NCBI GenBank assembly: GCA_037389465.1
Contig: JAZARR010000185.1
Coordinates: 2,294,001-2,358,000, forward strand
DNA: 64,000 nt
Direction: 5' to 3'
DNA from: Baylisascaris procyonis
Taxonomy: Eukaryota; Nematoda; Chromadorea; Rhabditida; Ascarididae
A program made the position numbers and the translations under genes. This document shows positions 33,913 through 46,212 of this stretch, one piece after another. The notes under the pieces are model-generated. The model was not told the origin of the DNA. It did no database searches and worked only from the letters and a program-made list of their open reading frames with translations. Each line of letters starts with the position of its first letter. The stretch's first letter is position 1.

Positions 33913-35414
33913 TATGTATTTAAATGTGTTCACATATAATATTTTTTTTAAACATATCGAAATTTGTGTCAAACTTGTGTTATAACTTTTATATGAAACT
34001 TAAATTTGAGAGTTTTACATTAAAAAAAAAATTGAGATTTGTTCGATGCGATAAAAAAATTTTGCAATCAATAAGGTCAGAAATTAAATCAGAGATTATT
34101 TCCCCGTCCATCCAATGAATTTCAACTGGCCTCTTCAAAAAAGTTTACATCAATAAAATCGGCTGAATATATTTTATAAAATGCAAAAAAAAATTTATTT
34201 TCATTAATAAAAGAGCAGAAATATTTATTAGAGAAGAATAAAATATACAACGTTATTTGGTGATGTGCAAAAAAACGCTAAACTATATTGTAAAATTTTA
34301 AATAATATAAGGAAATTTTAACAAAACTTAACCGACATGTTTATATGGAAATTTATGATATCACAATATGACGTCATTCAAATTGCAAAGAGAAATGAAC
34401 GGAATGTCGATGTTGCACAGTCAAAATACATCATTTGTCGATGTTTTCTTGGCTCACACACGAAGGATTGAAAGTAAACCAAAAAGGTGTGAAAGATAGA
34501 AAGTTGCCGCCCGACCACCTGGGTAGAGATAAACCTCCGCTTACTGTAGATATCGCTAACAACTCGTGCATCTTTCAATATCCTTTGAAATGTGCCACCT
34601 GTGTTTACTAATCGCTACATTTGACGATATTAGGCTATCAAAAAAAAATTAAAAAATGAAAAAAAAAATTTAAAAAATTTAAAAAAATAGTAAACAATAT
34701 TCTCTAAGTGGGAAAAAAAGATATTTTATTGCAATTGTACAAAATTGTTTTCTTATAATTTATATAGTCGATTTTTTCCCCCATCTTTTTCCATATCCAT
34801 TCAATACGTAAACAAAAATTTTTATGAATTTTCATCATATATGCAAATAAGCTTGTATATAGAAATTGACGTTCACACGCAAAGATGATGGATAACTTTT
34901 TTTAAATGGATTATTTCCGAAAAAAATTTTTTTTATTCTTTGAAAAATTTTACGAATAATAATGTATCAAAATAATATTTTTTTAAATAAAGATAGCTAT
35001 TTTCTAACTATTTCTAATCTATCTTAATTATTATTATTTTCTAACTATTTCTAACTTAATTATTCGGAGAGTTGTTTCCTTGAAAAAATATCGCATTTCT
35101 ATTTAATAAAGGTTAATTTCATCAATTACTATAAAAATTTACGACGATTGAATGCATTATTATTGAATTTGATATAATACGCTAAAGTTTTTCAATTCAT
35201 ATAGGAAGTTCATTAATGAAGTAGCGCATTAGAAAATTAGATTCCTTGATGATGCTTATGCATCGACGAATCACTAGAATATTCCCAATTAGCAATCCCC
35301 CTTCCCTCCATCTTCCCCATTCAGTCGACACAGCTCACTGCCATTCGTATAGAAAGAGTTTGTGGCACATTTCGCATCGATTAAATACCACGCTTTGTAT
35401 CACTCTCACCAACA

Positions 35415-35524
35415 TAAACAGCTAACTCTCTTTGCCGAAATTTTCTTTCAATCTTTATCGTCTCTAACATAAACAATTAACTCTCTTTGCTGAAATTTTC
35501 TTTAAATCTTTTTCGTCTCTTTCA
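35415..35524. repeat. 55-bp tandem duplication, two copies
   Basis: Two adjacent 55-bp copies, each starting TAAACA and containing AACTCTCTTTGC, GAAATTTTCTTT and CGTCTCT, with several differences between them. Confidence 0.8.
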
Positions 35525-35686
35525 TATTAGCATTGCCTAAAAACTTTTCATACTCTCTAGGTTTTCTTCAAAAAGAGAGCAAAAAGTTGTATTCGTGCTC
35601 TTTGATTTCCCAGAGTGATTCACTAGCTGCCGTTGTATCGCATATCGAATGTTATGGCTATACGAAGAGCACAACATCGATCAGCG

Positions 35687-35729
35687 TCTCTCTCTCTCTC
35701 TCACTTACTATCTCTCTCTCTCTCTCTCT
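35687..35729. repeat. (CT)n microsatellite, interrupted
   Basis: Two CT runs separated by ACTTACTAT. Confidence 0.85.
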
Positions 35730-36252
35730 GTTGACTGTTACCGTACTATCACTGTATAGTCAATGAATTACGATATTGATTTGGGTAACACATTACATAT
35801 CAACTATCCTTTTTTATATTTATTGATTGTATTCAATTTATCGATTAAACTGATTCAATTTTATAATAACCAGATTATTTATATCTCTATCACAAAGATT
35901 AATATTCGACGAAAATTTTGTCAGCAACTACCATATTTGATGAAATAAACCCCCTCTCCACCAAAACAATACTAGTTTCCTTTAATATGAGTCATATTTT
36001 ATTTGTTCAATCATTTTTTGCCATTTCTGATGAGAGGGATCGACTCGAAATCAATCGGCAAATATTCAAATTTTTTTGAATCGAATTTCTCTCTCAATTT
36101 TTTACGATTTAAAAATTCTTCTAATTTGGTTATTTACAGGAATCATTATGCATTTGTTTTTTTTATTTTTCTGATATTTTAGTAGACTTTTGCAACTTTT
36201 ATATTTGTAAATATATTATTGGCAAAATCATTTTTTTTAAATTTATTTATGC

Positions 36253-36253
<1 letters not shown>

Positions 36254-36295
<42 letters not shown>
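36254..36295. repeat. (TA)n microsatellite
   Basis: Pure TA dinucleotide tract of about 21 units. Confidence 0.95.
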
Positions 36296-36297
<2 letters not shown>

Positions 36298-37059
36298 TGG
36301 ATATGATTTGCATCTTAGGATTATCTTGTTTACTAAATTTATCGTCGATCAATTTGCTAGGAAAGGTGTTAGAGACAGCTGCTATAAAAGCGATAGAAAT
36401 ATTCTATACATTTAAAAAAAAGGTGAAAATTTTTTATTAATTTATAGTAACAAAGAGATCACTTAAAATATGAATGCATTATTTTGCACATGTTATATTT
36501 ATTAATAAATTATATGAGTTATTGATCACGTAAGTGGCGGAATATGGAAGCATATATTAACCAACTGTTAAGCTTGCTTCTCCACTCATCCAGTTAAGTT
36601 CTTTTATTTCATTGCTAGCACTGAAGTTCTTCGTTGTTGACATCTGGCAACAGTGAGTTGCTCTTTGTTGACAGCTGCAAACAAAGTGCAATGTGCATTT
36701 TTTATGATTGATGAAGATGTACTATTATATAGCGTTGATCTTTATCGTTCGTTTCTCAACAAATTCAATACTCAATATTCTTTCGTTTGCTTCTTTTTCT
36801 TAACAAAAAATGATGAAAATTTTGCTCTTTGTTTGTTGCGGAAATTTTTTTGTTTCACGTGACTTTTTCCGTTTCACGTGAACAACACGTGCTTATGTGA
36901 AAAATGCACTAAATTGCGTGCATTTTACTCGGTGGAAAAGAGCTTTTCACCGTAAATAAACACCTATTAAGTGCTAAATAAAATTTCGCCCAATACAGCT
37001 GACTATACGATTATTAAATATAACTCAATTATGCACCTGGTTCACTTTTATTGATTTTT

Positions 37060-37104
37060 TTTCTTTCCAAAACATAGTATGGAATATTATGTTTTGGAAA
37101 GAAA
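37060..37104. repeat. Perfect inverted repeat: 17-bp arms, 11-base loop
   Basis: Arms 37060-37076 (TTTCTTTCCAAAACATA) and 37088-37104 are exact reverse complements. It lies about 900 bases downstream of the epoxide hydrolase stop, outside any recognised gene. Confidence 0.9.
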
Positions 37105-37990
37105 TATAGATTCCCCATCTCTTTTCAAATATAGATTCCCCCTCTTTAAATATAGATGCGAACAATAAAATTTAATCTAAATAGTCTAAATGAATAACAA
37201 ATAAATAAACATTAAACGTAAATGATGTTATTTGTGCTCAAGAAGTTTAAACTATTAATATTACAAGAAAAATAGTAAAATATTTATTAAGATATTTGAT
37301 AAAAAACCGAATAAAATAATAAGTGAGAATGCTGGCGGAAAAAAATTGAAACATTAACGAATATGAAAATACATCAACGATAAAACAAAATCAAACGGTA
37401 GAAAATTTACAAGCGTATGATCAAACATCGCATTGAATAAAAGCCAGCAGATGAATTATTTCATTAATAAAAAATATTTATAAAATATAATCTATGTAAA
37501 AAAATAAATAAATAAGCAAAATAATAATAAATTCATAAAACAGATGAGCTAGGCCTAAATGCGAATAATTGATAGCACTAGCAATAAGATTCAAACTTAA
37601 ATTCAAATAATTCACCTTTGAAAGCAATTAAAGATAATATAACATCAAACGCTAATTCAATGATGCAAATAACGATCATCTTTGAAGTGGACTATGAGAA
37701 TGCGCAACTTTTACACCTCTATATTTAATTACCAATAAAAGTTTAATTAAACCTCTAATTAATTCTGGTAATACCAATATCCATTCGAAGAGTTTGGCTA
37801 AACAGCAATGCAATTAAGCAGAAATTATCAACTCTTTACTTTACTTTACTTTAATTGATAATGCATTTTATTACGAATAAATGTCTTTTAATATCGTTTC
37901 CACTTCCGCTTAGATGAAGTTATAAGGTAAAAATTCCAACAATAAAATCTTATTCAAAACTATTGAATATAGAAAACTCTAAATTTTTTT

Positions 37991-37996
37991 TTTATT
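37991..37996 (-). promoter_or_regulatory. Possible polyadenylation signal AATAAA of the epoxide hydrolase gene
   Basis: AATAAA on the minus strand one base after the stop codon. Position is unusually close to the stop, so a further downstream site may be used instead. Confidence 0.3.
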
Positions 37997-37997
37997 T

Positions 37998-40147
37998 TTA
38001 CAAATGCAAAATATTTACGAATTTAAAAATATCTCGTGCCAATAATTTTGGTTGTTCGAATGCGGCAAAATGTCCTCCAAGTGGCATTTCCACGAAACTT
38101 GTCACATTATAACTAGATTCGATCAATTCTCGTGGTAATGGATCAACAATATCATTCGGAAAGGTGGCAATTGCGGTCGGTATTGAGAGATACGCACTGA
38201 AATGCAAATAAATTATCACTGATAACTAATCGCTGATATAACTAATCGCTGATATAACTAATCACTGATATGACTAATCACTGATATAACTAATCACTGA
38301 TATAACTAATCACTGATAATTGAAATAAGAAATTCGATAATCTAACTTTTAAGAATCAATCAAATCTCTTTGCTATTAATCGTCATCGATAATAAAAACT
38401 ACCTTATTCTAATAAAAGGGAATCATTTATCGAATAGAACTCATCGATCATTTTATAAGTCCTTAATTCTAATTCATTAATAACGCAGCAGATAGGAGAG
38501 AAACAATTATAATTATATAACAATTATAAACGTAGCAGCCTTTTTCCTTTCTTTGTAAAATGCATAATAAAAAATTTTATCATGCATTTTAAATTTTAGC
38601 ATGACCCTTTCTAAAAGAAAACTATTTCACATACAATTGTACTGCATGTCCTTGAGGGCTTAACAAGTATTCCTTATAGTAACGTTGTGAATTGACGATA
38701 TTTCCATTGAACCAATAAATAGATAAAATAGTCAACAACTCATCCATAGTAAATCTCCTGCAATTATTTCCGCTTAGATTATCCAGTAATAAAAATTGAA
38801 ATAACTAAAGGAAATAATCAAATTAAATTGTAGATAAAATGATAAAATATTATTAAAATTACTAAAATAGAAATTCAATAATAAGAAAAATATACGTAAT
38901 TCCAATCGTAAAGAATATAGATTTAAAAAAAAAAAACATGTTAACTAAGAGGTTCTGCGATATGCAATGATCTATAATCAAATAGGTGAAACTGAAGACG
39001 AAATTATGAGATAATATATAAAAATAAAAACTAAATTACATTTGATAAGTTTATACAACAAATTGTTGGCTTAAGTAGCCCTTCCTATATGAAAATATTT
39101 TCAAATAAACGAGCACAGTCTCGAAGTAGCGGAAAATAACATGATCTATGCAATGAAACACTATCGTTAAGCGCCATAACTGCTGGATTTTTTAATATTG
39201 GACATAGGTCGACTCAAGGATGTTTCATAAGGTTTAATCTTTTAACCTTCTCCCTTTTCCTTTCACTTTTTATGCCTAATTAATGAAAAATTTTTCCGGA
39301 TTCATCAAATATTCATAAAATTTCATCTTTTTTTTGGCCACAAATTTCGGGAGATTATCTCACATTTTGTGTCTTTAAGAAATTTCTTCGATTTATTGAA
39401 ATTTATAAATTGCCATTTATTCCTTTTTTTTCAATTTCCCCACTATGTTCGATTGGTAGGTATGCTCTTTCAAATATTCAGAACTTTACCTAAACATATC
39501 CTTGCAGCAATTTATCCACTTAAAAAAAAAACAATAAGCCTTATTAGTGAAATGCTTAAAGAGGCTTAAAGGACCAAATTTCCTTAAAATTTAAATTAAA
39601 ATAAAATAAGCTAATTAAAGAACAAACTGTGTAAGCCCTCCATCAGGTAATGCTCGATATTCTCGATTCGTCCATGCTGCAAATTTTTGCAGAATATAGG
39701 CCGCTAATCCAGCTGGTGAATCATTCAATGCCGTCCCTTAAATTCAATGCACTAAATACTAACATAAACAACTGCTAAAAAGTTGAAATAAAGCTGAATT
39801 ATTACAACAAATACTGAATATGGCACAAGTACATAATAAATTAAATCGAATAATAAATTATTAGCAGTAAAAAATTTTTTTGATTCGCTTTTTTCTGATA
39901 TTTTTCGAAATTCTTTTTCCAATTCATTTGATTTCTACTTTCTCGTTCAGCAGAAAACAATAAAAATTTATTGACTCGTTATTGATATTTGAATGAACAA
40001 TAATAAAAATAGAATCTAACATAAAAACTCAAATATTCAATAATTTATTTTATTATATATTATTCGAACTAATCAGCCGAATAAATCTCATATAAGATAG
40101 ATTCCCATATCGCAAATGCAATTTGCAATATATTTATCTCATCAGCA

Positions 40148-40185
<38 letters not shown>

Positions 40186-43100
40186 TATTTAGAAAGGAGG
40201 CGGAAAAAGTAAAGAGAGTAGAGGGATGGTATTGTCTATTTTAATACAACTATTGATCTTTGATAGAAGAAAATTCGATGACTTCAGAAACTAACCAACA
40301 GTATCCGGTTCCGTTGCTTGTAGATGTAAATAGCCACTTCCGGCGATGAAATTGAACATTAAATTCTTTAAATTGAAAGAATAAGCACTCGGTGAGGAGA
40401 ATACAAGTGATGGTGCAATCGAACCAATCAATGACAATAATGTTGCTTTTGTATTTAACGTTAAAAGTGCCGTATTCAGATGTAAACCAATTACACTAAA
40501 ATTTGAATAATTAATTGCTCTGAAAATCCGTTTAGTATCACCTATAGTATCGGTCATATAATAAAGCAATTGAAGCTGTATCCAATATATAACCATTATT
40601 TGCGGTCATTTGGTAAGAAATCGACATCCAGAAATGACTGATTCGACGGAGAAAACGATAAAGGAAAGGCGAAGGGGAGGAGGGGGGATAAACATCAGAT
40701 CTGATATTCCAAGAAAATGAATGAACAAAAATAAAATAATAAATTAGCACTGAATTCGATGAGTAACTCAAATGAATAATGAAACGACCTTAAAAAAAAA
40801 ACAACTAAATAATACAAAAATAATATCGCAATTTTCTCTATTTCCAGTGAAAAAAATCGGTGGAATAAATTAAAGAATATTAGTGAAGGGTTCTTCAATA
40901 AACTATAACTACGAAACTATATCAGTTTAATTTTAATAAGGCGATATAATAAACATATGTGAATAATAATCAACTTACTTTTGAGGATAGTAATGAGCGA
41001 GTATTGTACATACCAATGATCCCCAATCACCACCTTGAAGAAGAAATTTGCTATGGCCAAGTCGTAGCATTAATTTACGGAATATTCGAGCCGTTGTCCA
41101 TTGATTGAGACCTAAAATTGCTATAAAGCTTTAGAAAATATAATATAATTTTTACTCTATGTAGTGCATTTTTTATCGAAAATTTACCTCGGGAATTATT
41201 TAATCATAAGGGGGTAAATTTTTAGGTTTACATTGAAAACTATAAAAAATAAAGAAAAATAAGTGAAAAAAAAAACGAGGTCTATTTAGAGAAGCATGTA
41301 GAGAAAGGAGATGAGAAATGGTAAGAGGATCGCTTAGATCTGAAACATTTTAATTAATGCAAGTAAATGAAGTACCTCAACATCGAAAACAGCACAACGT
41401 GATGGGAGATCTAATGAAGTGATTCACTCAAATCATTAATGATTTATTTTTTCTTCGCAAATTAAAGATCCATCTAGAATTTATTCAAACGACGCTAAAC
41501 GAACCCATCTAATAAACCGCCACCTATGCAACAACAGATACAACATCAGTTTCAAATTTAAAAATGGACTGAAAAACCGATCGATAAAAATGCGCTATGC
41601 TCTAAAAAAAATTTTTTTGAGCACTGTATAAGCCTACCAAATCTTAAGATTAAAAATGAAGAAAACGAGTGCCAACTCTAATGCGGGGCGAATCGCAGCT
41701 AGCTAACGCATCGACGACACATAAAGATAAAAACTAATACCGTAGAAATCTGATTATAAGCCCCTTCATAAACAAAAAAAAAAAAATCCTCCTCGAGAAA
41801 TCTAGAATTATATTAAGTGATTTCGATCAGTGGATTTCGATGAAACGTTGAGAAAATTGCAGTTTATTTTTTCGTAAACTGGAAAATTTTTACGTCATGA
41901 GTCTTATAATCATTTCTAATGGATCGAACATTTTAGCAAACTTTAAAATGCTAAAAAAACGCAAAAGAATTAAGTTTAATTTAAGAACTAGCCAGTTTTA
42001 CGTGCTGAATCCGACCATCCATAACCAGGGATCGAAGGTGCGATCACTTCAAAAGCAATATCCGATTGTATGCCAAGAGTTGAAGATGGATCGATCAACA
42101 TTGGTATTATTTTATAGAATTCAAAAATATTTCCCGGCCAACCATGTACGATTAGAAGTGGTATAATACGTTTATATTTTTTTGATGACGGTTTCGCATC
42201 AATGAAATGTATCTGCAAATATTGCCGATATTTTTATGACTAAAGATAAAAAAATTTTAAATTCTATTTTCCGCTTTTTTCCCAAGTTCCACACTTTTGT
42301 TTTTTATATTTTTTAATAAAACCTGAGAAAAAAAAAAACTTCAAAGACGACAATTTTAAGGTTTTCTTCCCATATATACATCCCTACAATCAATCAATCA
42401 ACGATCACTTATTTATGATCACAACCGATACCTCAACGATTTCCGTCATAAGCTGTGTGTATGTATGCACGCTTGATTTTGTATGATTATTTAAAAATAA
42501 ATGAATTCTATAAAACAACCATATATAGATGACTAATAAAATAATGAAAATCTAACGTGATCCTTTATATAAGCACTTTAATTCTCTCATACGATCCCAG
42601 TAACTGTAAATCCTTCAATGAGAGGATTATTTAATGTGAAATATTCAAACGCCTTTTCGATCTCAAATCCTCTCCTATCCAACCCCAGGAATTATTCTTC
42701 AAATAAAAACAACTAATCGGAATCCACTAAATCCTCTCTATATATCAAATAAAACCAATCAATATATACAGCTGAAGATATATAATCCATCAGATAGGAT
42801 CGTCCACATACCACACTCAAAAATTTTTAAATTTAAGTAGAATTAATTCTCGACGAACCTTAAGTCCTTCAATTTCGCTAATAAATTGTGGAAAATTATT
42901 GATAATTTTTTCTTGTTTCCGCCAATCGAATTTCGTTCGCCAATAATCGATAATCGTTCGTAAATAATTCGCATTAAATCCATATGCGAAATTATCGAAA
43001 TCCTCTAAAGGCGCATGCGAAATTCTTGTTCGTTCGAGTCGTATTTTCAGATCCTCAATAATGCAAAATTCATTTACGAGATCGGTGACAAAATCAAAAA

Positions 43101-44851
43101 CAAAAAAAACTTAGTCAGGATAGCGTGATTATGTGAGATATTCAGTGAGAATACAAACATCATTCCCATGAACACTCTAAGTTTATAGAAATTTGAAATA
43201 ATATTTGAAATAAAATTATCGATTTTTTTAGTTTATAAAAAATTCAAAGTATAAATTTATCAGTAATAAAAAAATTTATCTAAAATTATTCTTGAAATGG
43301 TTTCAACATAGTAATAGCATCTTCTATGATTTAAAATATTTGATAAAAGACATAACGTCGAAAATGAGCAAGTGGCATGTCAATTGTGCAATTTTCAATG
43401 CATATTTAAATATTATATAATAAATATTATATAATATAATTGCGGAACCTTTCGTAATTTTTATTAAAAGGTGTTGGAGATGCCTAATTCACCCACAATC
43501 AACGACACAGAACTCTTCAGGTTGGAAAATTTGGAGGCAAGGAATAAGGGTGCTTTCTTTTCAATAATCTGGCATTTAATAAACTTTAATAAAAAAAGCA
43601 ATTCCCACAATATGAATCAAATATGTGAAAAAAAAGAACCTAAGAAATTTGTATGAAAATGATGAAGGTGCTAATCATGACGACTAAAAAAATCCGTTAT
43701 TCTAGACAAAAAAAAATTTATACAATCCTTGTTGCAAGTAAAGTTTATTGAAATTCAACGTTTCGGCTTCCCAAACCTTTTTCCCCATCGAATTGGCTAA
43801 TACCTAAATATGGCCATAATTTGAGGAATGTTAAGTAAAACTTAAATATTAACGATTTACCTCAAGCATCTCATCGGGGACTTTCACTTGGAACGGTAAA
43901 ATAGCTTCATTGTCAGACCGTTTCTGCCCAGCACCAAACCATCCATCGTCATCCATTTCAAACTGAAATAGATGGAAATCGATGATGTGATTGAAAACAT
44001 CGATAATTAATCCATAGCAAGCTAAACGTTGGAAAGTGAGTTTAACTTATGAGCCTATATCCCTCTTTTCCTCGATATTCGAATAAATTTAAGATCAAAT
44101 AAAATAAACAGTTAATAAATATTTCCGGTACTATTATCTCCAGCTTCCCCTTCTTATGAACCTCATTGGAGGTCACTAGACCGAAACCTGTAACCACTGC
44201 CTCTCGAACATAGTTCCTAGTCGATGGAATAAATCCTGATATATTCCAACTTAAGAATAAGCCGTAGCTTTAATATCGCATTTGTGGTGTGGTCCGTATG
44301 GTAGTTGCCTTTAACCATAACCACTTGCATTTATATAAAGTTAGTTCTCGTACTTCCGTCGAAAGCATCAGATTCAGATGGATTTGCAATGGATGGATCA
44401 CGCTTACAGATGGATCTAAAGTTAGCATGCATTTCGCTGAAAGAAAAGCACTATGAAAGGTCAGAGGTTATTTTAAAATGGTTTCAAGACAACCGCATCT
44501 CCGACAAAGCGGCCCTGAGGCTAAATGTTTGATGATGCTGAAATGCTAATTAAGCTTAAAATTTTACAGCGTATTACTAAATTCAACCTGAGCTTAAGCA
44601 TGAGCTTTAGCCTAACCATAAATTGAGACCACCTACTACGATGATATTCGTGGGGAAGCGTAACTACTGAGACGGGCAAAAAACGGTTATCATACACTTT
44701 GGGGATGCATCATCCTTATTTGCAAAAAACTTAGTTAGCAACAAATAAAATCATAACAAACCTTGACAGCCGGTTGGCGTAAAAAATTGTAAACGTTGTA
44801 AGCAACGACTACGATCGAAACGGCGAGCAACAATTGGAAAATAGTACCCAT
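37998..44851 (-). CDS. Microsomal epoxide hydrolase (EPHX1 type), nine exons, 456 residues
   Basis: Exons, 5' to 3': 44851-44762, 43962-43861, 43053-42859, 42212-41993, 41111-40979, 40495-40296, 39736-39628, 38757-38635, 38196-37998 (1371 nt, all in phase). The family opens epoxides to diols on the ER membrane. Seen: an N-terminal hydrophobic anchor (IFQLLLAVSIVVVAYNVY), the EHN lid region (DDDGWFGAGQK, YGFNANYL, YWRTKFDW), oxyanion motif HGWPG at about 152, nucleophile Asp231 in QGGDWGS, the SGYLHLQATEPDTVG and LNDSPAGLAAYIL segments, and His433 in LGGHFAAFE. Length equals that of the human enzyme (455). The charge-relay acid aligning with human Glu404 is Asp406 (TFPNDI). An acceptor leaves an 8-nt leader before ATG, typical of trans-splicing. 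The fourth exon seems to end at a GC donor. Confidence 0.95.
38216..38319. repeat. 16-bp tandem repeat, about six copies
   Basis: Units of CTGATATAACTAATCA with a few changes, in the last intron of the epoxide hydrolase gene, directly 5' (minus strand) of its final exon acceptor region. Confidence 0.9.
40157..40182. repeat. (TA)n microsatellite, short
   Basis: About 13 TA units in an epoxide hydrolase intron. Confidence 0.9.
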
Positions 44852-45036
44852 TTTTTCTCCTGCAAAAAAAAATCAATAAGCAAATTATTCGAATATATCC
44901 AACAATATTTAAATCGAAGACAGTTGCAAATATCCGCGTCAAGTAAGAAAAAGTGACGAGGAGGAATATAAAAGCCTCTACTTAAATTGTTCCCTATGAC
45001 GGACAAACAAATAAATAAATAAAGCATATAGAAAAA

Positions 45037-45040
45037 CAAA

Positions 45041-45075
<35 letters not shown>

Positions 45076-45078
45076 ATA
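45037..45078. repeat. (AAAT)n tetranucleotide repeat
   Basis: About ten tandem AAAT units. Confidence 0.9.
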
Positions 45079-45607
45079 GAAGAATGAACAAGTGAAAATA
45101 TTCGGCGCATTTATAACTAAACACCTTATATTCCAGCTACTTAACAAAATCTGTTGAAAGCGTCGAGAACTCTCTAAACCAACAGCGATAGATGGCGACT
45201 GCTTGGTGGTCTCGCTACGATAGTTTATATTGCAACTATTTTCCACACATATCAATAGTAGTTGCATATCAATCTTTCTATGAGTTCAATAAAATCCCCA
45301 ACCTTTTTCATTGACTCTTTTAAAGTATAGAGTATCAACTCCTTATTTTTCTACATCATCACTGAAAAAAAGAAATTCCAATTTTTATAAAAATTTTCCC
45401 TTTTTTCTTTTCGATTTGCCGTAAAATACTAAAAATGACTCATAATTGCACTCATAATTGAAGCTACATGACAAATAAAACGACACTTACAACAAAATAT
45501 TTAATAATATTGGCCAGAAGGAAAAAAAAATTCTTGGATGGGAATGTCTCACCCAAACGATCTATGTTAGATGTTTGTAATATAGATGGTAAAATTGTAA
45601 CACCACT

Positions 45608-45611
<4 letters not shown>

Positions 45612-45678
<67 letters not shown>
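45612..45678. repeat. (TA)n microsatellite, about 33 units
   Basis: Pure TA dinucleotide tract. Confidence 0.95.
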
Positions 45679-45682
<4 letters not shown>

Positions 45683-45948
45683 GATGTTTTTGAGTTTTGA
45701 ACCAACTGAAATACTCTTACAGTATCGGCGAATGGTTGATATTACAGCATTTAAAATGTGCACTGTAAATGCTGTAAAATACAAAGAACGTATATAAAGA
45801 TATGGAAAGCACATGGTTGTGCTTTTAAGCTCCCAATCACTTTTCCATATTGCGCGGCTGACAGAAAGAATACTTCACTGTTATGCGAGAATAAATATTT
45901 CTGCACATCAATGGCCGTATTTCACTCAGTTTATTGCAACGATCGATG

Positions 45949-46056
45949 ATATCGTTATCACTGATAAGTGCATATCATTCTCACTGATATGTATATCATT
46001 ATTACTGATAAGTATGTCGTTATCACTGATAAGTATATCGTTACTATTGATCACGG
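45949..46056. repeat. Imperfect tandem repeat of about 24 bp, four to five copies
   Basis: Units around TATCACTGATAAGTATATCG, with variation between copies, just downstream of the dehydrogenase 3' end. Confidence 0.75.
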
Positions 46057-46140
46057 TAGCCATATCACCAAGAACGATAACCAGCCAAAAATTTATTGAT
46101 GCTTTTGGAGTGACACAAAAATCGACTCCATTAAATAACA

Positions 46141-46146
46141 TTTATT
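46141..46146 (-). promoter_or_regulatory. Probable polyadenylation signal AATAAA of the dehydrogenase gene
   Basis: AATAAA on the minus strand, about 67 bases after the stop codon at 46213. Confidence 0.5.
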
Positions 46147-46212
46147 GCAAAAATAAAAATTAATAAAGAGCAAATAGCACAGTTAGCAATTGAATATGCC
46201 TCAATGATCGTT

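Larger units (their letters stand above)
31879..37990. other. Intergenic region, nucleotidase to epoxide hydrolase
   Basis: About 6 kb, AT-rich, no supported gene. It holds (TA)n tracts at 33860-33909 and 36254-36295, a CT-rich run at about 35687-35729, a 55-bp tandem duplication at about 35415-35524 (TCTTTGC-GAAATTTTCTTT core) and a perfect hairpin at 37060-37104. Confidence 0.45.
44860..46212. other. Intergenic region between epoxide hydrolase start and dehydrogenase end
   Basis: 1.35 kb without a supported gene. It holds an (AAAT)n run at about 45037-45078, a (TA)n tract at 45612-45678 and a 24-bp imperfect repeat at 45949-46056. The distance argues against an operon of the two same-strand genes. 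Confidence 0.5.

Noticed and set aside
44305..44532. 75-codon plus-strand frame in epoxide hydrolase intron 1
   Set aside because: No domain or splice context. Possibly a mobile-element fragment, but nothing supports this directly.
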